Source of the DNA: an uncultured Bacteroidales bacterium
GTDB taxonomy: Bacteria > Bacteroidota > Bacteroidia > Bacteroidales > UBA932
Direction of reading: 5' to 3'
Length of the DNA: 16,773 nucleotides
NCBI GenBank assembly: GCA_934675095.1
Contig: CAKUPC010000043.1
Coordinates: 1 to 16,773, forward strand
Positions 1 through 7,288 of this stretch are shown in pieces. Every line of letters starts with the position of its first letter. Position 1 is the first letter of the stretch. The notes below the pieces were generated by a model. The model worked only from the letters and a program-made list of their open reading frames with translations. It did not search any database and was not told the origin of the DNA. The translations under genes and the position numbers were made by a program.

Positions 1-669
1 GCCGCTTATCTCCATGTAGCTCTTGCCCGGGCGCAGCGTCACCCCTATCGCCCACTGCATCCTGTGGCGGTACTCGGTCTCCCCGACCCACACCGTCTTG
101 GAGCCGTCGGCGTTATCCACTATCCTCCAGTCGCACGGCACATAGCTCGTCTGGCGGTGGTGGTGGAAGACGTTCCACTCCACGCCCCCGCTTATCCACG
201 CCCCCGTCATCCCGACGTTCGCCGGCTTAACCACGTGGTTGTGGTAGAAGATGTCGTAGCCGTTGGTCTTGTCAACCGCGTAGAGGAGACGACCGCCGAA
301 CTCCGGCACTATGCACAGATCCACGTACTCGTTCTCCATGTAGAGGCAGTCGTAGGTCACGTCCTTCTTCGTGCGGGTCATGTTGTCGTTCAGCGGGTAC
401 GGATACACGCTGCGCTTCGCCCTCTGGTACGACCAGTCCCTCTCGAAGATCGGCGACTGCTCAGCCGGGTCCAGAAGGTATGTCGGCATCGTTATCTTGC
501 CCTCCCAGGCCTTGACCGTGGAGACTGCTTCATTAGCCGCCGGTGCCGCCACATCCGCCGTCTGAGCCGCCGGGCTGCCAGCCTGTTTTGGGGCATCTGT
601 AGTGTTCTGGGCGCTCACGGCCGTTGCCGCAAGCAATCCCAGAACAGAAAGTGTGATGAATTTCTTCAT
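1..669 (-). CDS. DUF5107-domain protein, secreted, N-terminal part only (runs off left edge)
   Basis: This open frame of 223 codons starts at the ATG at 669 and is still open at base 1, so the C-terminal part is missing. The N-terminus (MKKFITLSVLGLLAATAVSA) is a signal peptide with probable cleavage after AVSA. No lipobox Cys is visible, so the product is probably periplasmic or exported. Residues about 21-50 form an Ala/Pro/Gln-rich linker. From about residue 52 the sequence matches my recollection of DUF5107, a galactose-mutarotase-like beta-sandwich common in Bacteroidota: VPEFGGRLLYAVDK, GGVEWNVFHHHRQT and EYRHRMQWAIGVTLRPGKSY. Full-length relatives are much longer, often with TPR repeats at the C-terminus. 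The gene begins 34 bp after the stop of lipoprotein B, so it is probably the distal gene of the same operon. The family's reaction is not settled as far as I know; a sugar-processing or sugar-binding role is inference from fold and PUL context. Confidence 0.82.
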   Translation of the reverse strand, partial: MKKFITLSVLGLLAATAVSAQNTTDAPKQAGSPAAQTADVAAPAANEAVSTVKAWEGKITMPTYLLDPAEQSPIFERDWSYQRAKRSVYPYPLNDNMTRTKKDVTYDCLYMENEYVDLCIVPEFGGRLLYAVDKTNGYDIFYHNHVVKPANVGMTGAWISGGVEWNVFHHHRQTSYVPCDWRIVDNADGSKTVWVGETEYRHRMQWAIGVTLRPGKSYMEISG

Positions 670-703
670 AAAATCTTTTGTCGATTGTTTATTTTAGTTG
701 TTA

Positions 704-3160
704 TTATTTGATTGCCTTTGTTCCTCCTCCGTAGATGTCAGCAGTAGTAACTGCCTTACTTTGATATTGACAGCCTATTAGATTCAGTGTTGTTTTTGAA
801 ACGACTCCTGCAAATCCTTGAGCTGATGGCTTCACCGTCCCAGTATCAAATGTAGCAACCGTTGTTGCCCCGTTAATCACAACATTATCTTTTAATGCCG
901 CCCAACCAAGAGCAGCACCAATATATCCCATTGGCTTTCCCTCATAGGATTTGAATACAGTAGTAGCCGACGGCTTCGTATCGATGCTGAGCATTGCACC
1001 GCCGCCAACAAGACCGCCGACCATCTCACCTCCGAGAGCCGAGCCTGTAGTCATCGTACAATTGCTTGCACCTCTGACAATTGCCTTATTACCTGTCGAA
1101 ACGCCACAAACATATCCTGCAAGTCCACCAACATAAGTCTGCCGAGCTCCACTATTTCCAATCTTAGCCTCCTGACCATTCGCCGCATATACGGTTATAT
1201 TTCCTGTATTTTTCGCACCACGAACAATTAAATAATATCCTGAATTAAGATAGTGGACATCCTTTATATCAACACAACGCCCAAGAACACCCCCAATGGC
1301 ATAGCCATAATGTACCGTTCCTGTTTCTTCCTCGACAAATGTAATATTGCCGGAATTGGAACAATTATTCATTGCCGTATAAGATACGCCTTCAGTACCG
1401 GATGTACCTGCATTTACAGCAGCAACGACACCACCTATAGCTCCTCCAATCATTACAAATTTACCCGTCTTGTGAATTGACAAATAACCAGTGTTTTTAC
1501 AGTTTAATAGTTTTGAACAACTGCCGTCAAACTCTGCATTAGCCGCAACTCCACCCAAATAAATAATCTTAGCCGAGTTTTTCAGTTTGGCATCAATAGA
1601 TATGTTACCATTATTCTCCAAAGCATCCACCGTACCGCTCAAGTTAAGAACAACGCCGCCCACGGTACACTTAACATTAACTCCAGTAACAATAATGTCA
1701 CCTTTATTGCAACAACGGGCAAAAGTTCCTGCATTTTCTCGAAGAATACCAGCAACCTGCACCTCTGAAGTCGGATTTGCAATGGTTATTGTACCATAAT
1801 TGTAGCAGTCTGCAACCGTTCCTTTATTTACTCCGCAAATACCAGCAGCAGAACCGTTTCCTTTTATAAGACTAATATTCACGCGATTATTGCATTTTCT
1901 GATTTGCCCGGCATTTTCTAACGCAAACACACCTATTTCTTCATTGTTTTCCCATTTATCCGAATAACCTGCAATCGTAAGATTGAAAATCCCGCCATCT
2001 TTGCCAATAATAGCGAACATCGGTCTTACAGGATGATGAGTTATTGTGTGGTCATGCCCATATACAATATTTTCCAGATTGACTGAAGTATTCGAGGCCT
2101 CAAGATTATACTGATAATCAATGTTCGCCATCAGATGAATACCCTTAGCTGTTCCAATAGTCGTCACCCATTTTGAATAATCACCGGCATTCAAGTCAAG
2201 AATGAAGTTATTCCAATCCTCTGCCGTATATATTCCGCCGTTGACATAAGTTCCGTCTGCCACAAATTCTGTCTCCGTAGGATAGACCTCACCGGCATTT
2301 GCAGTAAAGGCAGATGTCTTCTTCACCTGATAGTGATTTTCTGAATCAACAATCGTGAAAGTCAGACCTTTCTGATAGTCAGCAGCCGGAATTGCAATGA
2401 ACATCGGGGTGTTTGCCGCAATGCCGGAATCGCCGTTGGAATATGTCACGGATGTATTGCCCTTAGTCTTTCCTTTCTCGTCCTTTCTTGGTGCGAAAGA
2501 ATTTCCGGTTTCAGAGAATTTTACAGTAAACACGCCGCTGATTGCTTCATTGTTGTTTCCATTGATGCGGACACTCTTGATTGCAGCATTGGTGACTGTC
2601 AGCTTGATATAGGCCATCGTGTGCTTGAAAGTCAAGCCAGCATCGGCAGATTTTGAATATGCCGACATGATTGCCGAAGTCTTGTCAAAATCATTTTTGA
2701 CATAAGTCTGCGTATTGGAAACCATGACATTTAACGTATCCGATTCCGCTGAAAATGAATCCGCCACAAGCGCTCCGGCAGGATAAACCGCGCAGTATGG
2801 GGCATCGACTACATCGAGCGTGAAAGTCGCGTTCTTGGGGTTGTCCGCGTCTATATTTATGTACTTGCTGGCCTTGCCGTTCACGGAAATGGCATCGCCG
2901 TCTGCCCAAAACACAGAGTAAGTCTTGTTGCCGTTATCGGAAATCGTCGTCTTGGTGTCGGATGACTGTGCAGCGGCATCAGCAGAATCCGAAGTGTCCG
3001 GGGAATCCGGCAGCACGGCACCGAGAACCATGGTTTCACCATCAGTCTGTGGGGCATCCGGCTTCTGAACGTCCTCTTCAAGTTCCTTGGCGCATCCGGC
3101 GAGGGCAAGCGCTGTCATAATTATTGTGGTTATAGTATATATCCGCTTCATTTTCTTCAT
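704..3160 (-). CDS. Surface lipoprotein B: fimbrillin-like N-domain plus GLUG-like repeats
   Basis: 818 residues. The N-terminus is a lipoprotein signal with lipobox LAGC (Cys23), followed by an acidic stretch (AKELEED) of the kind linked to surface export of Bacteroidota lipoproteins. Residues about 55-300 resemble fimbrillin-like/Mfa-like beta-sandwich domains, with VFWADGDAISVNG and the APYCAVYP motif. Residues about 305-350 form a connector (EDWNNFILDLNAGDYSKW). From about 385 to the end are glycine-rich repeats of GLUG type with a recurrent C-x-N-x-G-x-I core, for example DCYNYGTITI, NCKNTGYLSI and NCSNSGNITF, interleaved with GGVxG strands. This suggests a beta-helix or adhesin-like stalk. 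Met4 (3151) is an alternative start. It is a paralogue of the lipoprotein at 10388-12637, and its repeat half is AT-richer than the neighbours. A role in glycan or surface binding is inferred; no catalytic motif is seen. Confidence 0.85.
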   Translation of the reverse strand: MKKMKRIYTITTIIMTALALAGCAKELEEDVQKPDAPQTDGETMVLGAVLPDSPDTSDSADAAAQSSDTKTTISDNGNKTYSVFWADGDAISVNGKASKYINIDADNPKNATFTLDVVDAPYCAVYPAGALVADSFSAESDTLNVMVSNTQTYVKNDFDKTSAIMSAYSKSADAGLTFKHTMAYIKLTVTNAAIKSVRINGNNNEAISGVFTVKFSETGNSFAPRKDEKGKTKGNTSVTYSNGDSGIAANTPMFIAIPAADYQKGLTFTIVDSENHYQVKKTSAFTANAGEVYPTETEFVADGTYVNGGIYTAEDWNNFILDLNAGDYSKWVTTIGTAKGIHLMANIDYQYNLEASNTSVNLENIVYGHDHTITHHPVRPMFAIIGKDGGIFNLTIAGYSDKWENNEEIGVFALENAGQIRKCNNRVNISLIKGNGSAAGICGVNKGTVADCYNYGTITIANPTSEVQVAGILRENAGTFARCCNKGDIIVTGVNVKCTVGGVVLNLSGTVDALENNGNISIDAKLKNSAKIIYLGGVAANAEFDGSCSKLLNCKNTGYLSIHKTGKFVMIGGAIGGVVAAVNAGTSGTEGVSYTAMNNCSNSGNITFVEEETGTVHYGYAIGGVLGRCVDIKDVHYLNSGYYLIVRGAKNTGNITVYAANGQEAKIGNSGARQTYVGGLAGYVCGVSTGNKAIVRGASNCTMTTGSALGGEMVGGLVGGGAMLSIDTKPSATTVFKSYEGKPMGYIGAALGWAALKDNVVINGATTVATFDTGTVKPSAQGFAGVVSKTTLNLIGCQYQSKAVTTADIYGGGTKAIK

Positions 3161-3214
3161 ATAAGAGTTAAAAGTTCGACATCACACCCATTGAATCATC
3201 GTCAAAACAGGAGA

Positions 3215-3380
3215 CTAATTCCATTGGAACCCACCCTCGACCTCATAAAGGTCATCTGTGGAGCCTTGTCCGTTCAACGATTGGCAGAATCCCATTTCAA
3301 GACGGGTTGTCACGGTTTTCATCTCAGGTGAAGCATCCCCCCCCGACGATTTTTTTAGTTTCAGTGTTTTTCATATTCAT
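3215..3380 (-). CDS. Candidate 54-codon micro-ORF, interrupted by one base at a G8 tract
   Basis: On the minus strand, ATG at 3380 opens a frame reading MNMKNTETKKIVGGGCFT and stops at 3324-3326. If one base is dropped in the G8 run (3337-3344), the frame continues without a stop to TAG at 3215-3217. The 54-residue product begins MNMKNTETKKIVGGDASPEM and has the core LEMGFCQSLNGQGSTDD and the end VEGGFQWN. The downstream segment also has its own ATG at 3322, giving 35 residues. The layout (short basic N-terminus, PEMK, hydrophobic strand, GFCQS, acidic Gly/Trp tail) resembles short Bacteroidota peptides of unknown function that I recall near fimbrillin-like lipoproteins; this is memory, not alignment. 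The tract could be a phase-variable switch, a +1 frameshift site, a decayed gene or a homopolymer sequencing error. It ends 54 bp before lipoprotein B. Confidence 0.42.
3337..3344 (-). repeat. G8 homopolymer inside the micro-ORF
   Basis: Eight consecutive C on the plus strand read as GGGGGGGG in the coding direction. An A7 run (plus-strand T at 3350-3356) lies five bases upstream of it in the same frame. Seven G would join the two halves of the micro-ORF into one frame. Tracts of this length are prone to replication slippage and to sequencing error. Confidence 0.9.
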
Positions 3381-3398
3381 AAATATTTAATCTTCAAT

Positions 3399-3431
3399 CA
3401 TTTAATTATTCACAGAACCAATTGAAACAAA
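3399..3431 (-). promoter_or_regulatory. Weak candidate Bacteroidota promoter before the micro-ORF
   Basis: Reading leftwards, TTTG (3431-3428) is followed after 19 bases by TAATTAAATG (3408-3399). The spacing fits the Bacteroidota -33 TTTG / -7 TAnnTTTG pattern, but the -7 half matches only partly. It would start transcription just before the micro-ORF and could give lipoprotein B a separate internal promoter. The 277-bp gap here is the longest in the operon, which makes an internal promoter plausible but unproven. Confidence 0.2.
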
Positions 3432-3437
3432 CCATGC

Positions 3438-5609
3438 CTACTTGACATATCTTACCGCCGCATAGGACAGACACGAGCGCTTCACGTTCTGGATGGTCGT
3501 TCCGTCGTAGGAAATCGGGAGCAGGCCGTCGTAGCCGGAAACGTCCTTCGCCGGCATGAGACGGACATAGACGGCTTCCTTGCCGAAGAGGTCGGCGGAG
3601 ACTGGCAGGGTGAAGGACATGTTCTTCGCGCCCGGGCAGTGATACTGGCGGTAGGAGCCGTTCTTAGGATAGTCGGGAACGGTGTAGGTCCACTCGGTGC
3701 CGACGGAGGTGTTCTGGACGAAATTGCCGGTGTAGGAGTCTGCCGTGAGCGTATGCCAGGTCTCGCCGTCGGTCGAGTATTTCAGCCACCAGTAGCGCGG
3801 CGCTCCGACGTCGGCTCCGACTGTGTTGAACGCGGCCACCTGCACGGAGAGAGGCGCGTTTGCCTCGGTGAGAGCGGCCGTGGAGAACTCAATCTGCCAG
3901 TAGTATTCGTCGAGCTTCGGATCGGCGTGGTTGCCGGAGAACCAGTAGGCACCGAACCATGCCGGGCCCTCGGACTGAGAGACGATTCCGGAAGCGGTGC
4001 CGGAGAGAGGCCCGAGGGAGCTCCAGTCCTGGCTCGGGGAAATTTCGCGGAGAGCCGGCTTGGAATAACTCAGACCAGGCTTGTTGAGCACGTCGGCATA
4101 GCTGGTCCACTCGCAGAGTTTTTCGGTGAAAGACTCTCCGTCGAGGGCGATGTCGCCGCGAAGCTGCGGACGAATCTGGTAGCGGCCTATGTTGCCGAGT
4201 CCGGTCACATAGTCCTCCAGACGGGTGTCGGAGGCCGCCTCGGAGCTGTTCCACTCGAAGTTGTCGCAGGTCTCGTTCACGATGATTCCGCTCACGCTGC
4301 CGCTGCCCTGAGGAAGTCCCTGTCCGTCACGCGCCCATGCGGCGGTGGTGTTGGTCAGGAGGTGAATCGTGCTGCCGGCCTTGTCGAGAAGCGGCATCGG
4401 GTACTTGTTTATTATGCTGCTGCGGGTGTTGTCAATCGGCACGAACGCGCCCTTGGAAACAGGAATCTCGCAGTCGGTGAGCGTCACGAGGGTGTTGATG
4501 TCGCTGTCGGTGAGTTCCTTGACAGACTTGGTGCGAGGCGTGATGTCGGACTCGCTGCCGGATGCTGCGGAAACGATGTCGTATGCCTTGAGACCCATGA
4601 CTGTGTAGTGCTCGGGATTGGTGTGACGGATGAGTTTCCTGCCACGGAGCGAAATCGTCGCGAGGTCGTATCTCTTGAGCGAGAGCGCGTCTTCGGAGTC
4701 GAAGATGAGTTTGACACCATAGTTTTCGCCTTCCTCGACGCTCTGGAGATATACTGTCCTGCCGGCGAGGGTGAGGTCCTGAATGATTACGGACATATTC
4801 TCGTTCGGGGCGGCGTTGCCTTCGGAGTTGTCGCTGATGACACGGCCGGTGAGGGCGTATGGTTTCAGGATTATGCCGTCGGCGTCGAGGTCGCTGCCGT
4901 CAGGGTCAGCATCGTCGAACGTGAGGGAGCGGAGTCCGCCGACCGTGAGCGGAACGGTCTTGACATCGCCGCGCGTACCCTGAGTGACATAGAGACGAGC
5001 GGTGAGGGTGCGGCCGACATTGTCGGTGGAAGTGAGTTCGATGACGGCAGTGCGTGGAGTGTCGCCGAGGTTTTCGCGGACGGCGTAGATGAAGGTGCCG
5101 TCAGAAGTGACCTTTGCGAGGGGTTCCTCAATCCAGTCGCCGCCGTCGGGATAGATGACGCTGCCGCTGATTTTGTCGGACGGAATCACTGTCTCGAACT
5201 GCGCTGACTGAGCGCCGTTTTCAAACGGAACTGTAACATTCCTCTCTGTAAAATGGAAGGTCGCGTCCTCGGCCCCGCCCTGAATGAGGCTCAGGAGCAG
5301 CTCGCGCCGACCGCTGGTGAGACGGATGTCAGCCTTGCGCTCCCGTCCGGGATTTGCTGTAAATGAAACCTCGATTTCGTTGTCTCCGGTCCAGCGTGAG
5401 GCGGAGAGGGACGTCCAGTCGCCGCCCTCGATGATTTCGGCGGTCACTTCAGATGATGCGATGACGACGTAGGACGCGCTCCCCTCGGCCGCATCGACCG
5501 AGATTTCCGGGGCGCGGCATCCGAGTTCCGTCACCTCAATGAATTCCGGCTGCCGCTCGCAGGCTGCGAGAACCAGCACCGACAGGAATATATAGAATAT
5601 CTTTTTCAT
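3438..5609 (-). CDS. BACON/DUF5689 surface glycan-binding lipoprotein (SusE/F position)
   Basis: 723 residues with a lipoprotein signal ending LAAC (Cys17). Residues about 33-112 and 120-215 look like two BACON-type beta-sandwich domains, each with a GGDW motif (EGGDWTSL and DGGDWIEE) and a closing strand ending in QG (LLLSLIQGG and LYVTQGT). Residues about 220-480 resemble DUF5689, an OB-fold-like domain, with LTGRVISDNSEGN and MSVIIQD. The C-terminal ~220 residues form an unnamed beta-rich domain (YYWQIEFSTAAL, WWLKYSTDGETWHTL) that may be a carbohydrate-binding module. The gene starts 11 bp after the SusD stop, where PULs usually encode the SusE/SusF-type surface glycan-binding protein; that role is inferred from position and architecture. 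No catalytic site is evident. BACON identity is fairly secure, DUF5689 slightly less so. Confidence 0.83.
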   Translation of the reverse strand: MKKIFYIFLSVLVLAACERQPEFIEVTELGCRAPEISVDAAEGSASYVVIASSEVTAEIIEGGDWTSLSASRWTGDNEIEVSFTANPGRERKADIRLTSGRRELLLSLIQGGAEDATFHFTERNVTVPFENGAQSAQFETVIPSDKISGSVIYPDGGDWIEEPLAKVTSDGTFIYAVRENLGDTPRTAVIELTSTDNVGRTLTARLYVTQGTRGDVKTVPLTVGGLRSLTFDDADPDGSDLDADGIILKPYALTGRVISDNSEGNAAPNENMSVIIQDLTLAGRTVYLQSVEEGENYGVKLIFDSEDALSLKRYDLATISLRGRKLIRHTNPEHYTVMGLKAYDIVSAASGSESDITPRTKSVKELTDSDINTLVTLTDCEIPVSKGAFVPIDNTRSSIINKYPMPLLDKAGSTIHLLTNTTAAWARDGQGLPQGSGSVSGIIVNETCDNFEWNSSEAASDTRLEDYVTGLGNIGRYQIRPQLRGDIALDGESFTEKLCEWTSYADVLNKPGLSYSKPALREISPSQDWSSLGPLSGTASGIVSQSEGPAWFGAYWFSGNHADPKLDEYYWQIEFSTAALTEANAPLSVQVAAFNTVGADVGAPRYWWLKYSTDGETWHTLTADSYTGNFVQNTSVGTEWTYTVPDYPKNGSYRQYHCPGAKNMSFTLPVSADLFGKEAVYVRLMPAKDVSGYDGLLPISYDGTTIQNVKRSCLSYAAVRYVK

Positions 5610-5620
5610 TGTATATGCAA

Positions 5621-7276
5621 TTAGTTTTCGTATTCTTTATTTGTAAGGACTCCGCCGGACGCTGCGACCTGGTCGGCCGGAATAGGCCAGTAGCGGTTGC
5701 AGGGGCGGACATTGCGGCTGATGAGGGAGCCGGTGTTGTACTGCGAGGTGCGCTCGTACCAGATGCCCCAGCGGACGAGGTCGAACTTGCGGTTGTACTC
5801 GCCGAAAAGCTCCTTGGCACACTCGCGGCGGATTTCCTCCATGAGCAGGTCGGTGTTGCCTCCCACGTCAGCGAGCGTGAGCTCCGGCAGGGCTGCACGG
5901 CTGCGGGTCATATTCAGATAGCTCAGGGCCCGAGTCGTGTTCCCGAGCATCAGATGCGCCTCGGCAAGTCCGAGAACAGCTCCGGCATAGCGGAAAATCT
6001 TGTAGTTGTTCGCGTCGCGGGTGCTGCGCATATCCGGACACCAGAACTTGTTGCCGAGCCAAGGGGTGCTCGCGGAGTTCATCCTGTTCCACGAACCGTC
6101 GTCCCTGCGCAGGCCGAAGAACATCACCTCCTTCTCGCCTGCCCGTCCTGAGTCGTCGGGGTCGTAGCCGTACCAGCGCCATGCAAGGTTGCCGGAGCCG
6201 CCGCGGGCCTTGTCCGCGCCGTTGGAGTATTCGCCGGAGCGAAGGTCAGAGGACGAGTATGGCAGAAGGTTCTGACAGAGATATGGGGTCGGGCGCGCCG
6301 AGGTGTAGGTCATCGCGTGCGCACCGAGTTCGGGGATGCCGATGCCGTAATAGATATCGGAGATGATTTCCTCCTGAGCGAACTCGTCGCTCACGATGTT
6401 CTGGGCGCGGAGCGGGGTGGTCCAGCTGGCGAGCGTGCCCACAATCTGAAGTCCGTTAGGCTCATAGGTGTTAGGAACCTCCCAGATGGACTCACGGCTG
6501 TATTTCACGCTGAAAGGCACGTCCGTGAGAGGGTACTGCGAAAGCTCGCCGTAAATTCCCTCAAGCTGTCCGAAGAACTCAACGGCCCCGTCCCAGTCCT
6601 TGTTCCACAGGCAGAGACGGCCTCCGAGCATGAGTCCGAGCGCCCGTCCCATGCGGTAGTCCGTGCCTGAATCATAGCTTCTTCGTGCCTCAAGAGCCGG
6701 GAGATTTGCCCTGAGTTCAGAGATGCAGAACGCACGGGTATCGGCGGCCGACATTCTCGGAAGCCTGACAATCGCCGTCCGGTTGTCCTCGGTAACGCGC
6801 TCTGTGTAGAACGGCACATCGCCGAAGGTTGAGGTCAGAAGATACCAGTAGAACGAGCGGAGCACGGCGCACTCGGCATAGAGCGGAGCGGCCTCGTCGG
6901 CCGTAATGTAGCCCTCCGAGACGGCCCTGTCGATGTAGAACACCATGGAGTTGGTGCGGGAAACTCCCTGATAGCCCCTCTGCCAGACGGTGGAGGCGGC
7001 TCCCGGACGTGCCGGAGCGATGTCGCACACGGCGTCAATCTGATTATCGACGTTCAGAAACATGAGGTCGGTGTCGCATTCGCACATCTCCCAGAATCCC
7101 ATGTTCGTGTAAATCAGGCGGAGCGGAGAGTAGCAGGCGTTCAGCCCGGTCTTTATCTGCTCCACGCTGCGGTAATACTCGTCCCCCTCGGTGTAGGAGG
7201 TAATCTTTTCCTTCAGCGAGCATGAGACCGCGCCGAAGCATATCAAGGCAATATAAACTATCTTTTTCATATCCAT
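5621..7276 (-). CDS. susD: SusD-like starch/glycan-binding outer-membrane lipoprotein
   Basis: 551 residues. The signal ends in lipobox GAVSC (Cys19), so the protein should be lipid-anchored at the cell surface, capping the SusC barrel and binding the glycan before import. The N-terminal half has the usual SusD start after the anchor (EGDEYYRSVEQIKTGLNACY) with TPR-like helices. The C-terminal half carries family hallmarks: EEIRRECAKELFGEYNRKFD followed by LVRWG, and YWPIPADQV near the end. Length is normal for the family. ATG at 7276 (MDMKK) and ATG at 7270 (MKK) are both possible starts; the second gives the more usual signal peptide. It follows SusC by 12 bp and precedes the BACON lipoprotein by 11 bp, so the three are surely cotranscribed. 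The ligand cannot be read from the sequence. Confidence 0.95.
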   Translation of the reverse strand: MDMKKIVYIALICFGAVSCSLKEKITSYTEGDEYYRSVEQIKTGLNACYSPLRLIYTNMGFWEMCECDTDLMFLNVDNQIDAVCDIAPARPGAASTVWQRGYQGVSRTNSMVFYIDRAVSEGYITADEAAPLYAECAVLRSFYWYLLTSTFGDVPFYTERVTEDNRTAIVRLPRMSAADTRAFCISELRANLPALEARRSYDSGTDYRMGRALGLMLGGRLCLWNKDWDGAVEFFGQLEGIYGELSQYPLTDVPFSVKYSRESIWEVPNTYEPNGLQIVGTLASWTTPLRAQNIVSDEFAQEEIISDIYYGIGIPELGAHAMTYTSARPTPYLCQNLLPYSSSDLRSGEYSNGADKARGGSGNLAWRWYGYDPDDSGRAGEKEVMFFGLRRDDGSWNRMNSASTPWLGNKFWCPDMRSTRDANNYKIFRYAGAVLGLAEAHLMLGNTTRALSYLNMTRSRAALPELTLADVGGNTDLLMEEIRRECAKELFGEYNRKFDLVRWGIWYERTSQYNTGSLISRNVRPCNRYWPIPADQVAASGGVLTNKEYEN

Positions 7277-7288
7277 GTCCTCCCGAGG

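Noticed and set aside
64..711. 215-codon plus-strand frame at the left edge
   Set aside because: Shadow of the partial DUF5107 gene, whose minus-strand frame has a clean signal peptide and family motifs.
3235..3255. Short inverted repeat GACCTCATAAAGGTC as a possible terminator
   Set aside because: The stem is only five pairs, lacks a following T run in the transcribed direction, and lies within the micro-ORF.
3639..5207. 522-codon open frame on the plus strand opposite the BACON/DUF5689 gene
   Set aside because: It is the antisense shadow of a GC-rich gene whose minus-strand product has a lipobox and recognisable domains. The plus-strand translation shows no signal peptide or family motif.
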